Both the position numbers and the translations under genes were made by a program. The notes beneath the pieces are model-generated. The model saw nothing but the letters and a program-made list of their open reading frames with translations. It was not told the origin of the DNA and made no database searches. Of a stretch of DNA of 64,000 nucleotides, positions 32,708 to 43,437 are shown piece after piece. Location: positions 214,631-278,630 of the forward strand of contig NC_030987.1 of assembly GCF_000149955.1 (NCBI RefSeq). Reading direction: 5' to 3'. Numbering within the stretch: position 1 is the stretch's first letter; the number at the start of each line of letters is the position of its first letter. This stretch comes from Fusarium oxysporum f. sp. lycopersici 4287 (taxonomy: Eukaryota; Ascomycota; Sordariomycetes; Hypocreales; Nectriaceae).

Positions 32708-33553
32708 ATGTCTTTCGTCGCAACCCCCGAGGAGGTCCAGGCTTTCCAGGACCTCTCATCCAATCCTAGCTTCTCTCAAGAGCTCATTGTCACAGATTTT
32801 GAGACAACGCCTGAATTCATCCAGTCAGTCCTGCCTCCCAATTTCGAGGCTGGAGATACCCCGACCGGCCACATCAGCGTCGGTACGTTCGAGAGCAAGC
32901 TCTGTGGTGAATTCGATTGTGCCATGGTATCCATCGACGTCAAGTTCAACGGCCGCCCTGGCACATACCTGCTTGAGCTTATCGTCAGTGGTGACATGCC
33001 GGTGACCTGGGGACGCGAGGTCTGGGGTGAGGTCAAGAAGACTGGAACTTGCAAGATCTGGAGGTCCGGCAATTACCGCTACGCCGTTGCCGAGCGTCAC
33101 GGTGTGCGGCTGATCGAACTGCAAGGAGAGTTTGGGGATGACCAGCCTCCCCGTATCCGCGAGAACACAGCCTATGAGATCAAGGCTTACCCCCATTCTA
33201 TGGGCAGGGGTCTTCAGTGGGCACCCAAAGTGAACCAGCTCAAGGTCGTTGAACACGATACCCGTTGGTCAAAGGGGACAGGCAGGGTTACCATCCGCGG
33301 CACATCGTCAGATCCACTGCACAGCATCCCCATCAAGGCCATCAGTGAGTTCATTTACTGCTCCGGCCGGTCCGACTATAACGTTGTTGCCGACTACGAT
33401 CTGGGAGCTACGGATGCCTACCTACCTTACCTCGTTGGGCGCCATTACGACGATCTGCGAAAGTTCAAAGTCGGTATCCAGTGGACTCAAATGAAGGACG
33501 AGGAAGAGGACGAGAAGCCCACGTTGGTGCAGCGCCTGCAGACTCCTCAGTAG
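32708..33553 (+). CDS. Acetoacetate-decarboxylase-like protein, copy 1
   Basis: Single exon, 281 residues, one ADC-family (PF06314-type) domain. Features are FIQSVLPPNFEAGDTPTGHISVG, the GRPGTYLLELIVSGD strand, and GREVWGEVKKTG, where Lys110-Lys111 align with the Schiff-base/neighbour lysine pair of bacterial acetoacetate decarboxylase. The C-terminus is acidic. Family members decarboxylate beta-keto acids or carry out other Schiff-base chemistry. No signal peptide, so probably cytosolic. Its start lies after the 44-bp repeats, and it shares its promoter with permease 1. A second, diverged copy follows 0.9 kb downstream. The substrate is unknown. Confidence 0.88.
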   Translation: MSFVATPEEVQAFQDLSSNPSFSQELIVTDFETTPEFIQSVLPPNFEAGDTPTGHISVGTFESKLCGEFDCAMVSIDVKFNGRPGTYLLELIVSGDMPVTWGREVWGEVKKTGTCKIWRSGNYRYAVAERHGVRLIELQGEFGDDQPPRIRENTAYEIKAYPHSMGRGLQWAPKVNQLKVVEHDTRWSKGTGRVTIRGTSSDPLHSIPIKAISEFIYCSGRSDYNVVADYDLGATDAYLPYLVGRHYDDLRKFKVGIQWTQMKDEEEDEKPTLVQRLQTPQ

Positions 33554-34218
33554 AATCTTAGCCCCGAACCCCATGTATTTAGCTATTGGCAATGAATAAA
33601 TCACCCAGTTTCTGAGTTTGAAACCTACTATATGCCTAGTTTGATTATATATAAACGTAAATTCATCTATGCAGATACTCGCTCCAAAGATTAGAAAGAC
33701 TTGACCGGCAACCTGCAGCACAAAGGTGCAGACATGCGGCCCTAGATCAGAAGTAGTGATTGTTGCCAAGAGCGACTTTTGGAAATTTCCTATTAAATAG
33801 GAGGCTTCCAGTGATGCTAGGGGTGAGGCGGAAATAACAATTGTTATGGTTGAATACCTGGGTAGATGCTTTTGGACAAATAAACGTGTAAAAATATATA
33901 GTGGAGCGGCAATCAGAGCCGACGTGAAGAATTCTCAAAAAGTTAACCGGGTCTTCCTTTGCTCCGTATACCGGTCATTTATTAGGGGTACCGATCTTTG
34001 TTAAGTTTGACTCGGACTTCGACCGCTTTCGTCCAAGTTAAGTTACCAAACACCTTACTAAAACAGGTAAAGAGATCCCAAACAGCGAACCACCCCGCAT
34101 TCTTATTCAGAAAACCCGGCCTTTTGTGAATAACTCTAATAACAGCAGGTGGAAAGAGATTTGATAGCTAGGAGTAGCCACTTCTCAGAAGTGCGTTCCG
34201 CAGATGTATGGTAATTTC
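33554..34218. other. Spacer between the two ADC-like genes
   Basis: AT-rich, stop-filled sequence holding the 3' end of copy 1 and the distal promoter of copy 2. No gene recognised. Confidence 0.4.
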
Positions 34219-34247
34219 TCGCATCCCGCGTAGTCCGCGGGATGCGA
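34219..34247. promoter_or_regulatory. 12-bp-arm perfect palindrome, candidate regulator site
   Basis: The arms TCGCATCCCGCG and CGCGGGATGCGA are exact reverse complements separated by TAGTC. The centre reads CCGCG-N5-CGCGG, resembling the inverted CGG-type half-sites bound by Zn2Cys6 dimers. It lies about 220 bp before the copy 2 start, with a Zn2Cys6 gene 3.9 kb downstream. It could equally be an RNA hairpin or a terminator of the upstream gene. Confidence 0.6.
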
Positions 34248-34465
34248 AGAACATCAACCAAGTGCTATCTGTTTGCGTAGTTCAAATTGGAATGGGAGAG
34301 AAAAGCATCACCATTCCTTCCTTTGCTGTGGTTCAAGGTTAAATACGGATCTAGCTGCTTCTTCACACGGAGATAATCACCTTTTTCATGCATCAAGATA
34401 CTTTCCAATCACCTATAGTCACCCTACTTAAAATTACTCCCTTCCGTTACCGATTCAACCTCACG

Positions 34466-35296
34466 ATGGGTTACGTCAAAACTGCTGAGGAGGTCGAGGC
34501 CTATGATTCCTTCTATACAAAGGTCAACTCCAATGTTCACGCTGTAGGTGCGGCCTTTGTGACGACAGAGGAATTCGCTCGCTCAGTGGTCCCACCCTGC
34601 TTCGAGATCCCATCTCCTCCCACAGGAAGCTTCTATGCTTGCACCAACTGTGAGGAGATCGATGGCGAACGGACCGGCGAAGACGAGGAAGCTGGCGTTG
34701 TCGCCATCGACGTCCTGTACGAAGGCCGTCCCGGCAGCTACTCGCTTTCCGTCTTCGTTACTCGAGACCAGTCAATGGCTACGGGCCGTGAGGCCTGGTC
34801 CATGCCTAAGAAACTGGGCGAGGTGCATCTGATGGGCAATGGCCTGAAAGCAATCGTCATGGCTCAGCGCAAGGGCGCTGAGATGCGACTTGAGACCGTC
34901 CTCAAGGCTCCAGAGTTCTTCTCGTCCCCAGAGCCTACAACCTCTACCTTCTATGAGCTCAAGACGGGAATCAATGCTGCCGGTGGACTTCAGCACGCAC
35001 CGGTCCTTATTGAATTCCAAGTGACTCAGAGGACCTACATGCATCAGGACGCCGATGTGAATAAGACCGAAATATTCCTCAAAGGAACTGACGATGATCC
35101 CCTACACACTGTACCTGTTCGCCAGATCACTTCGGCGTATTCGTCTGGCTTCATCATGAACACCAAGGTGTGCAGACAGGTCCAGCTAGCTACTGACGTT
35201 GATTACCGTCCCTACATGTATGGTCGATTCTTCGATGACTGGCCACGAACTGCTGCAAAGGCCAAGAAGGCCCGGCAATCGCATCAACAGAACTAG
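34466..35296 (+). CDS. Acetoacetate-decarboxylase-like protein, copy 2
   Basis: Single exon, 276 residues from the ATG at 34466 (MGYVKTAEEVEAYDSFY). That start aligns with copy 1 (MSFVATPEEVQAFQDLS) better than the in-frame ATG at 34388. ADC signatures are FARSVVPPCFEIPSPPTGSFY, EGRPGSYSLSVFVTRD and GREAWSMPKKLGEV, with Lys115-Lys116 in the classical active-site position. The C-terminus is basic (AKAKKARQSHQQN) where copy 1 is acidic, and overall identity to copy 1 looks low, so the duplication is old. Likely cytosolic; substrate unknown. It is followed on the same strand by permease 2 and a Zn2Cys6 gene. Confidence 0.88.
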   Translation: MGYVKTAEEVEAYDSFYTKVNSNVHAVGAAFVTTEEFARSVVPPCFEIPSPPTGSFYACTNCEEIDGERTGEDEEAGVVAIDVLYEGRPGSYSLSVFVTRDQSMATGREAWSMPKKLGEVHLMGNGLKAIVMAQRKGAEMRLETVLKAPEFFSSPEPTTSTFYELKTGINAAGGLQHAPVLIEFQVTQRTYMHQDADVNKTEIFLKGTDDDPLHTVPVRQITSAYSSGFIMNTKVCRQVQLATDVDYRPYMYGRFFDDWPRTAAKAKKARQSHQQN

Positions 35297-35926
35297 TAGT
35301 GGCAATTTCAGTTGACGTGTCTTGGCCTGTTTGTTTGTTCAGTGACTGAGAAAGCATAGTCTGGGTGGTGACTGGAGGTCTTCTAGAAAACTTAGCTAGT
35401 AATCGAATATTTGATTCCTAGTCTTATGGCTATATGGGTTGAATTCATTGTTTTTACCTGGATGTTGTGCGCACGGATGAATTGAGAGCAACAGACTCTG
35501 CAGGCTAGTTATGAGACGGGTTCCTACGGAGTATCACAACAGTAGTGAGATGTCAATGTAATCCCATCCTTATCTTGAGCTTAACCCAACTAGGCCAGAG
35601 TGCGAGGTGACCCACCCTAGACATAGCGTGGCTTCTAGCCTCCAATGTATACCCATAGCGCCCCTTTAGTCAATCTACCCAACCCCCACCCCCAGGAAAT
35701 GGGCCGTGATTGGGAATCTGGGGGTCCGGGGTAGCCGATCCCCCCTTGGCTGGCACATTGTTTGCCCCGAGCAATGATCTTGTGTCTTTCTTATCAGTCA
35801 ACCGTTCCTGTCCCCTCGTCAGATTCCGTATTATAGTAGCAAAACCTATATGAGGCTCAAGTTCTTTACAGTTTATATAGAGTTGAATTTCTCCCACTTC
35901 CATATCAAACCAGCGTACTCGTCACC
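35297..35926. other. Spacer before permease 2
   Basis: This region holds a C-rich stretch near 35679-35694 (CCCAACCCCCACCCCC) and a CCGCCC-poor, otherwise ordinary promoter. No gene recognised. Confidence 0.4.
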
Positions 35927-37591
35927 TTGTTCAATGATACCCATACAACCAATTTCTGGCATCCCGTCAACGTCTCGCTCGCATCTATGAACCGCACTTC
36001 ATATCCCAGCATGTCTCAGCCAATATCTTTCGATCACGGCGCATCCCCAGATGTCGGACCAAACTTACCGAGCTTGTCAGAAGGGGGCAACAAAGATATC
36101 GATAACGTGAAGCGTATGAGCACCGAGAGCCATGCTTGCTCCAAGGAAATCGGCGACAGCGTCCAGGTCACCCTCGAGAAACGGTTCTCGTTCTGGTCTT
36201 TACTAGGCTACCAGCTCTCCGTCATGGCCTCTTGGTCCAACTACCTCGTCATAGCCGGCACGTTCGTCTATATTGGCGGGCCTGTTGCCATGATCTATGG
36301 CGCTCTTCTGGTGGGCTTCTTCCAATTCATGACCGCCATGTCCCTCTCTGAGCTGGCTTCAGCCTGGCCGCATGCAGGAGGTTCTCAGTTTTGGATCACT
36401 CAGTTGATGAGTCCCACCAGCTCTGGTCTCTTTAGCTATTTAACTGGATGGATGAATATTCTGGCCTACCTAACAGCTGGCGCTTCGGCAAATTTCGCTG
36501 GGGCGCAGACCGTCACGGCCCTTGTGACTATCCTCAATGGGTATGAGTGGCCCCGTTATCAGGTCTTTCTTGTTTATTGCGCCATGTGCCTACTCGACAT
36601 ACCCATCAATGTGTTTCCCAAGTACTATTCGGCCTTCAACATAGCCTCACTTGTATGTCTCATGGTATTTTTAGTCATCACCATTGCTGTCTGGGCGTCC
36701 GATTTCCAACATCAATCGGCCCAGTACGTCTTCACCAAGTTTATCAACAGCTCGGGATGGAAAGATTCTGGTATGGCCTTCCTGATATCGCTTACTCAGA
36801 CTACATATGCCGCCACCGGTCTTGATGCGGTAGTGCATCTTTCGGAAGAGACCCATGATCCAAAAAGAACTATCCCTCTAGTCCTGACTACCTCGGTTGC
36901 TATTTCGACTCTCATGTCATTCGGATTCGCCATCTTTCTTGTCTTCAAGATGGGCGATTTCTCGGACCTGGTGGACTTGTCTCTGGGACAAGTCTATCTA
37001 GAGCTCTACACCGACTCTATCGGGTTCGGCGCTGGACTAGCTGTGGCGACAACCATCATGACCCTGCTCGCTATTTTTGTTGCCTCACAGATCCTGACGG
37101 GCTCATCACGTCTCATCTGGGCCATGGCGCGGCAACAGGGAGTCCCCTTTTCTAATTATTTTTCTCATATAAACCAAGATTTCAAAGTCCCGATACGTTC
37201 TTTTGTTGCTTCATTTGTGGTCACTATACTTCTGGGTCTGCTTTATCTCGCAGGCGATTTGGCATGGAACGCTATTGCATCCAGTGTCACGATCGCATAT
37301 CAGCTAGTATTTACTACACCTATCGTGGTTCTACTCTGTCGCGGCCGAGCTAGACTGCCGACGAGATACTTTGATGTTGGAAGGGTCCCATTTATCGGAT
37401 ACTCAATTAATGTGCTGACTGTGCTGTGGGGAATCTTTATCAGTGTGATTTCCATCTTTCCAATTACTCTACCAGTAACTGGGGATACTATGAACTATGC
37501 AGTTGTTGTGTTTGGCATATGGGGGATCATTGTGGGTATTTACTGGTCTACTCATGGGCATCGGAAATTCATGTCGACGGTGGTTCTTTGA
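35927..37591 (+). CDS. Amino-acid/GABA-type permease (APC superfamily), copy 2
   Basis: Single exon, 554 residues from 35927. A shorter start at 35987 or 36011 is possible because the first 80 residues are hydrophilic. ASAWPHAGGSQFWITQL corresponds to the APC family motif, and LDAVVHLSEETHDPKRTIPLVL to the central loop. About twelve helices follow, ending GIYWSTHGHRKFM. It belongs to the same subfamily as copy 1 but is clearly diverged. It is expected at the plasma membrane importing GABA-like or other amines. The gene sits between the second ADC-like gene and a Zn2Cys6 regulator, all on the plus strand, so co-regulation is plausible. Confidence 0.9.
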   Translation: MFNDTHTTNFWHPVNVSLASMNRTSYPSMSQPISFDHGASPDVGPNLPSLSEGGNKDIDNVKRMSTESHACSKEIGDSVQVTLEKRFSFWSLLGYQLSVMASWSNYLVIAGTFVYIGGPVAMIYGALLVGFFQFMTAMSLSELASAWPHAGGSQFWITQLMSPTSSGLFSYLTGWMNILAYLTAGASANFAGAQTVTALVTILNGYEWPRYQVFLVYCAMCLLDIPINVFPKYYSAFNIASLVCLMVFLVITIAVWASDFQHQSAQYVFTKFINSSGWKDSGMAFLISLTQTTYAATGLDAVVHLSEETHDPKRTIPLVLTTSVAISTLMSFGFAIFLVFKMGDFSDLVDLSLGQVYLELYTDSIGFGAGLAVATTIMTLLAIFVASQILTGSSRLIWAMARQQGVPFSNYFSHINQDFKVPIRSFVASFVVTILLGLLYLAGDLAWNAIASSVTIAYQLVFTTPIVVLLCRGRARLPTRYFDVGRVPFIGYSINVLTVLWGIFISVISIFPITLPVTGDTMNYAVVVFGIWGIIVGIYWSTHGHRKFMSTVVL

Positions 37592-38156
37592 CACTCGCCT
37601 ACACAAGCTGGTCTTTTGTGCAAGATAGCTCCTAGATAGATTCTGGCCTTTCAGGATATTGACTTTCCTATATATTTCTACTTTGGTGTGACTATCTTTG
37701 CCGTGTTCCTATCTCTGTTGATTTAATTCAATTGATTATCGCACACGCATAACGGGGTCGCTTTCTTCTCACTACTAACCTAACCACTCCCGGATTCACA
37801 TTTGCTTGCCATCTTTGGTTAGCACAGTGTGAAGTTGCCTCACAAAACAGATACTGTAGATCGGCCACCTGATGGCGCTAGTCAGGTGGAGCTAGTTCTT
37901 ATCACTGTCCGGCTTTCTGGTGCCCTCGCTCCCCACGCATTTAATCCCTTGCAATTAATCATCTGTCGTCCCATAATAATTCACAACCTTCTACTGAAAG
38001 ACCTACCTTACGTCACTCAATCGCGCAAGCTTCCGTGGCCGTAGGCAAAGCGCTCAGTAAAGCATATAGTCAGCTCTCTTGTGAATTGGATAATCCGCTA
38101 GCCACAAACAATCTGTGTCACAACGTTGTTCCCAAGTTCAACGAGCCAAGATCCTA
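37592..38156. other. Promoter region of the Zn2Cys6 gene
   Basis: AT-rich sequence between permease 2 and the regulator start. CGGATTC and CGGCC words are present, but there is no clear inverted site. No gene. Confidence 0.35.
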
Positions 38157-39488
38157 ATGCGGACCAGGACGCTCAAGCAGCGAACAGGCTGCGAGCAGTG
38201 CAAGCGTCGCAAAGTCAAATGTGACGAGAGGAAGCCTGTTTGCTCTCGTTGCACACTCAGAGGGGAGCCTTGTACAGGCAACTTCAGCATCGACATTTGG
38301 CAGATTGAGCGACCCTGGGCGTTCTCGGGAGGTATCGCTCCGGGCCCTGGCCCGGCCTCGGAGGATGATATACTCAGGCATTGGTACACCAACGCTTGCC
38401 TGCTTATGGCAATGCTCCCTCCGCCAGCCAACCCCTTGTCATACCCTTTGAAACGCCTGCTCCAGCGATCTCGAGCCTTGCGTCACGCCGTACAGAGCGT
38501 GTCTTACGCCCACCGCAGCGAATTCTCCGCAGACTCTTCTGGATCGGCAATAGCCTTGCAAGAGAGGAATCTTGCCATTGTCTCGCTTCAATGGGAGATT
38601 AAACGCATTCAGTCTAAAACAAATCCAGGGCCACTCATGCATACTCTGATGCTCACTTCACTCATTCTTTGCGTCTCGTCAGCATGGCTGGATTCTTCAG
38701 ATACTGAGTATGGCAAGGAGTTCCTCCTTGGTGCCTCCAGTATTGTTCCGGCTTTCTCGCGTGGCGAGCCCCAAGACGAATTCTCATTCTACATCGCTGG
38801 GCTCCACCTGTACTGCAGCTTCTTCTCATCATACCTACTTCCTTTGGCACATCAGAGCCAGCATCAGCAGAGTGTCGATTCTATGGCCGCATTCATCGCC
38901 AAAAGGCCCCCCAAATCTCCTTGCCATCCTGTCGTTGGAATAGCCTCTTCGCTTTTCCCTGTCTTGACAAAGATCGGCCACTACTTCCGTCGAGTGGTTG
39001 AGTCAAGAGAGTTCTCCCAAGAGACGACCAATGATCTGAGACGAGAATTACTTGACTGCAGTCCAAGAGACGCCGGCAATTCCATTTATCTCACACGACT
39101 GGCTGAATGCTATCGAAATCTTGGTGATATAATACTCTATCAAGCGCAGCGCGTCTGTGATGAGCTTGATGCGGTCAACGACATAATCTTCTTCAACAAA
39201 GTCTTGGAAGTAATCGAACTGATAGAGAGCATTCCAGCAAATGACCCTCTAATCAACACTCTAGGCCCAATGCTTCTCATTGCCGGTTCTGAGCTGCCGC
39301 CACAGTACGAGAAGCAAAGGGCAGTAGTCCGGCAAGCCAGTACACGCTTAGTCTCTTTTACTAAGATCCACACCTACGAGAAAAGCATCGAACTCGTCGA
39401 AAAAGTATGGATTCTACGTAGTGAGAGAAGGCCAGTATCATGGCTTGAAGTTATGTTAGAACAGGGACTCTTACTAGGGTTAGCATAG
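38157..39488 (+). CDS. Zn2Cys6 transcription factor
   Basis: Single exon, 443 residues from the ATG at 38157 (MRTRTLKQRTG). The binuclear cluster lies near residues 12-39: CEQCKRRKVKCDERKPVC then CTLRGEPC. The remainder resembles the fungal-specific transcription factor domain (PF11951-like), with the helical WEIKRIQSKTNP segment and a leucine-rich C-terminal end. It is nuclear and binds CGG-type sites. It ends the block permease-ADC-ADC-permease and is the natural candidate for its local regulator. The CCGCG-centred palindrome at 34219 could be its site. Both statements are inference. Confidence 0.87.
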   Translation: MRTRTLKQRTGCEQCKRRKVKCDERKPVCSRCTLRGEPCTGNFSIDIWQIERPWAFSGGIAPGPGPASEDDILRHWYTNACLLMAMLPPPANPLSYPLKRLLQRSRALRHAVQSVSYAHRSEFSADSSGSAIALQERNLAIVSLQWEIKRIQSKTNPGPLMHTLMLTSLILCVSSAWLDSSDTEYGKEFLLGASSIVPAFSRGEPQDEFSFYIAGLHLYCSFFSSYLLPLAHQSQHQQSVDSMAAFIAKRPPKSPCHPVVGIASSLFPVLTKIGHYFRRVVESREFSQETTNDLRRELLDCSPRDAGNSIYLTRLAECYRNLGDIILYQAQRVCDELDAVNDIIFFNKVLEVIELIESIPANDPLINTLGPMLLIAGSELPPQYEKQRAVVRQASTRLVSFTKIHTYEKSIELVEKVWILRSERRPVSWLEVMLEQGLLLGLA

Positions 39489-39871
39489 TGATATACTTAT
39501 GAGGTATATATATAGAAGATATTATATATCACTAAAGATCCTATATCCTAACTTTATATTTATTATAGCAAGTTGATTTATAATTACAAATAAATATATT
39601 TATATTTTTAATTTAGTATATACTTAAGTGTTATGGCCCCGGTAAGTATTAGACAGTGTATTAGCTGTCCCTAGTAGGTAGATCAAATCCTTTCCAGATT
39701 AAAAGTTTAAATCAGGCTCAATGAATCGGCCGTTTACACGGTCAAGGACTTGCGACAGTCAACTATGTGATAAGAGACGCTAGTATTGACTTCTTTAGGA
39801 ATATTATTCAGACACCCATGCATAAATCTGCTGTTTTCTTTCATTATCAATGCCCCGTTTATAATGCTCCT
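39489..39871. other. AT-rich gap
   Basis: A low-GC stretch follows the regulator (39500-39640 is nearly all A/T with scattered TATATA). This may be a small RIP-affected segment. No gene. Confidence 0.4.
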
Positions 39872-41241
39872 CTAAACTGTCTTAAAAGACACCTGAACAC
39901 TAGACGGTGTTGCTTGCTTTTCTGACCCACTGAACCATGACCTTGCCTTCGCAGTCGGAAACCAGCGCGTGAAAATGGGCTTTAGGCATGGCAGACAAGC
40001 ACATATAACACCGGCCCAAGGCTCGAGAATGCTGTTTAGCCGTTAGACATAAGGACGAGGCTCAGGCCTTTCCCCGAGAAGTTCACATACCTCCATAGAA
40101 GCCCATAGCCCAGACTATACGTAAAGTCCAAATCCTCGTCGACCTTTACTGTTGAAACCAGTCGAAAGATGCTGACGATAAGCACGCTTGGCAGGGTTAG
40201 TACTTTCCCCCATGGAAGAAAAGGGCCGGGAGATTCTTACAAACCGCCAGCCATCAAAATAAGAGCAATTCCAATCTTGCGACTCAGTGGCACTTTCATA
40301 GGATGCAGTAGCCAGAATGGCAGCAAGAGTAGAATTAGGTCGCTCACAGAGTTTATAACGGCCGATGCTGTGTATATATCCACGATAGCTTGGCAATTTC
40401 CACCTTCATAAGCTGGACAGCGGTATGCAATGGCCGCAATGGTGTGAAATATGCAGTTGGCCACAACGATGAATAACACGACGTAGGCGCACATGATGAA
40501 GTGCATGTCAACGGTAAATCTGAGATAGAACATCAAGACTGAGGCTTTGGTGAAGACGGTTGCTAGGTTGTAAGCCGGTATGCCAGCCCACTTTGCGTTC
40601 TAGACAAGATGCCAAATCAGTGATGCAGCTCGGATGATGGCTTGAAGATCTCACTTCTAATAAGATGTAAAGACCTCTGGGATCGACATCTTTGATGCAT
40701 GTACCTGCACCGAGTCGCGCATCTTTTATTGTCAGTTTTGATCGTTAAATCTCGCTCGTAGAAACCTACTTATCGCAGCGCTGATAGATCCCAGTGTCGC
40801 AAACACCTATTCCGTCACATCAGTCGTGATCGTCGAGAGATCGAGGCCAAACCTACTGCTGCGGTTATTATAAGTGCTGAGAAGGTGTCAGTCTATGCAT
40901 CTATGAGGATTGTGCGCCCACTGACTGTCATCGAGGTGCCATCTGTTTATAACTCTCTTGCTTATCCAGATCCGCAACGCGACAATGGATAAGCCCAGTA
41001 CAGCCAATATTATCGCAGCATTGAACAACCGTGAGCTTTGACCGCCCGTGTGAGAGAACAATCCTTTTGCAATTATAACTGGGCCGTCGTGAGGTTCGTG
41101 GATATCGGTTTCTGCCATCTTGGGTGAGATGCGCGCAGCGACTTGTCTCACGTGGGATGCGTCGTGGTGTTGAATTTTGAAGGTTTTCTGGGAGCTCGTT
41201 TTGTCGGCATTATTGGTACATGTCGTACTTGAGATTGTCAT
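39872..41241 (-). CDS. PTH11-like integral membrane protein (fungal rhodopsin-domain family)
   Basis: Several short exons encode a membrane protein of the PTH11-related family. Recognisable parts are LFNAAIILAVLGLSIVALRIW then WHLDDS (TM1 and loop), NAKWAGIPAYNLATVFTKAS, CAYVVLFIVVANCIFHTI, the Cys-containing loop YRCPAYEGGNCQAIV, INSVSDLILLLLPFWLL, and LEPWAGVICACLPCLKP. The last is the family's characteristic final helix. Splicing around 40640-40940 involves very small exons and is not fully resolved. The start may be 41241 or the internal ATG at 41118. Such receptors-like proteins sit in the plasma membrane; ligands are unknown. Confidence 0.75.
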
Positions 41242-41968
41242 CGAAGAGAGAGGAAGTTTTCGAGGTTAAGATTGGGCAATGATGACAATGATAAAGCCCG
41301 TCCGTATGCGGTGGACTTGTATCAGTAAGCATACCAATTTGGCCCATTTTAAAGGTTATTCTGATCTAGATTGGCTCTTTGAGTCTTTGGTGCCGGGCTA
41401 TCAACGCCATCATTACTTAGTCACTGGACAAATTTCACGTCAGACTCGATGCGAACACTGGCTGGAATGCGTCCGGTTACACTTTTCCCTCTCTAGCTTC
41501 GATCCCAGAATCTTCATAATACATAGGGGCAATCTTCCAGCAGTACAACAGCTAAAAATTATCAATTATAAATGATTAATGAGTCTTGCTACTGTTGTTG
41601 TTTAAGTAACAGAGGACCTCGGTGAACGGGATGTTCTCTCCAAGGCTACCAGCTCTGCGATCGTTACATTGCATCATGAGAGGAACCCTTTTATTGAGTG
41701 ACAGGGCTATTCTTCTATGTAGATGCCGCCGGCCGCGATATGTCTCAAAGGACGTGGCTAAATCTGATGACCCTTGGCTAGATTTATGGTGGAAGATACC
41801 TGACTCAATGCAATGGGGCATCGGTGAGCGTACTGAATCAAGAAACTGGCTAACCCTGCTCTGCTTAAACATGCCGGTATCCCCCAATCGTAATATACAT
41901 GTAATTATTCGTAGCCCAATCGCGGCACGAACGTCCTCCATTCCAAGCCACACTGCTGTGATTGTCAA
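41242..41968. other. Intergenic region, no gene seen
   Basis: AT-rich stretch between the membrane protein start and the end of the EVE-domain gene. A plus-strand open frame overlapping 41622-42230 is an antisense shadow of the EVE gene. Confidence 0.4.
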
Positions 41969-43000
41969 TCACTTCTCGACCTCATCATGCTTCAACCCAG
42001 CATCTTTCGCCTTGCTATCCGCAAGCTCACACAAAAACCTCCACTCCTCACCACTAACTTTACTCACACTCAACCTCGACTGCTTGAGCAGCTGCATCAT
42101 CTCCAGAGGCCCACCAGGCTTTCCCAGCTCACGAAGCTCCTTCAGACCAATCGGCACAGCGAACTTCTTTCTGAACTCGACGTGCACAAGGTCCCAGATG
42201 GGTTTCTCTTTGGTGGACTTGGGATCGTAGTATGGTGCGCCTGGTCGGCGGGCGGATCCTGGTGATGTTAGATGGGGGACATGGGGTGGGGAGGGATGGG
42301 GAACTTGCTGTCTTCGGAGAATTCTTTGACAATTTCCATTATGCCGACGATGCCGGGTTCTTTGCAGTTGCTGGCGTAGAAGAAGGCGAGATCACCGGCG
42401 TTCATGTTTCTCATGTTATTCCGAGCTACTGAGCGTCAGTCTCATCCCATAACATCCACCAAGCACGGCTTCCTACCTGCGTATGCTCGAATGCCTGTAT
42501 CAAAGTTAGTCACTGAGATATCTCTTACCATTTGAGAACATACCATCCCATCCTTCAGGCTCTGTCTTTGCCTTCAAGTCATCAATGGAAAACTTGACAT
42601 CAACACCATTCTCAATGCGAGTCTCGGGCTCAGCTTTCATAAGCCAGTACCACTGGCCATCATGCTTCGGAGCATCAGGGTTCACCGTCGGGATGGAGTC
42701 GATATCGGGATCTTCAGAGACACCACGAGAGCTGGACTGAGCAGGCTCCTTTTTCTTGTCTGCCTTCTTCACCTTTGACACATCTGGCTCCTCAGTCTTT
42801 GACGGCTTTGCCGGTGCTTTGAGCTTCTCTTGTTTCTTTGCATTGGCTACCTTGGCAGCCTTCTTTGGCGGGCTTGCTTTGGCTGAGGGAGGCGCTTCAG
42901 GCTCAGGATTTCCTTTGGCAGCTTGCCGAAGAGATCTTCGCTTGGGCGCAGCTTCCTCTGAAGCGTCGGCGGTAGGCGCACTTCTTTTTCGAGGTGGCAT
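41969..43000 (-). CDS. EVE-domain protein (thymocyte nuclear protein 1-like)
   Basis: A basic, low-complexity N-terminal tail (MPPRKRSAPTADASEEAA, then Lys/Pro-rich to about residue 120) is followed by the EVE (DUF55) domain. It shows GQWYWLMKAEPETR, FSIDDLKAK, the GWDG junction, RNNMRNMNAGDLAFFYAS, GIVGIMEIV, YYDPKS and PIWDLVHVEF. EVE folds relate to YTH and PUA and are thought to bind modified nucleic-acid bases. The tail suggests a nuclear protein. Introns start at 42543 and near 42478. The splice around 42244-42300 could not be resolved with a GT donor. A longer start upstream (43033 or 43150) is possible. Confidence 0.82.
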
Positions 43001-43437
43001 GGTGGGCTGTGAGTGTGTTGAGATTGGCTTCATTGAAAGCCTGAACGCGCGACGCGTCTGAGTTGAGGCTTGAGGTCTCAACACAGCCACAGCCTGCGCC
43101 ACATTATCAAACACCGCGCTGCACCGCGAACAAGCCAAGGTGTCAGTCAAGAGACAGCAATAATGCTACTGGAGCTTCCAAGTAAATTATACTTATAGAA
43201 TGACAGAAGATAAGCATGACAACTTATTTATTTATTTTTTGTCTTGGTCGCTTCTCAAGCTAGACCTCACTACTATTATACCTGTCTACTCCCCGCATAA
43301 TCACAAATGGGACGAAATGGCTAGACACTTAAATACACCTACCATTGAATCATCATCAAAACTTAACAAATAAAAACTGGAGAACTTGGAAATCTTTAAG
43401 CGTATTTAGTCTCCATTCCTCATAGTCGTGACATCAT

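Noticed and set aside
41622..42230. A 202-codon plus-strand frame
   Set aside because: Its right part is antisense to the EVE-domain gene, it has no recognisable domain, and its left part lies in AT-rich spacer.
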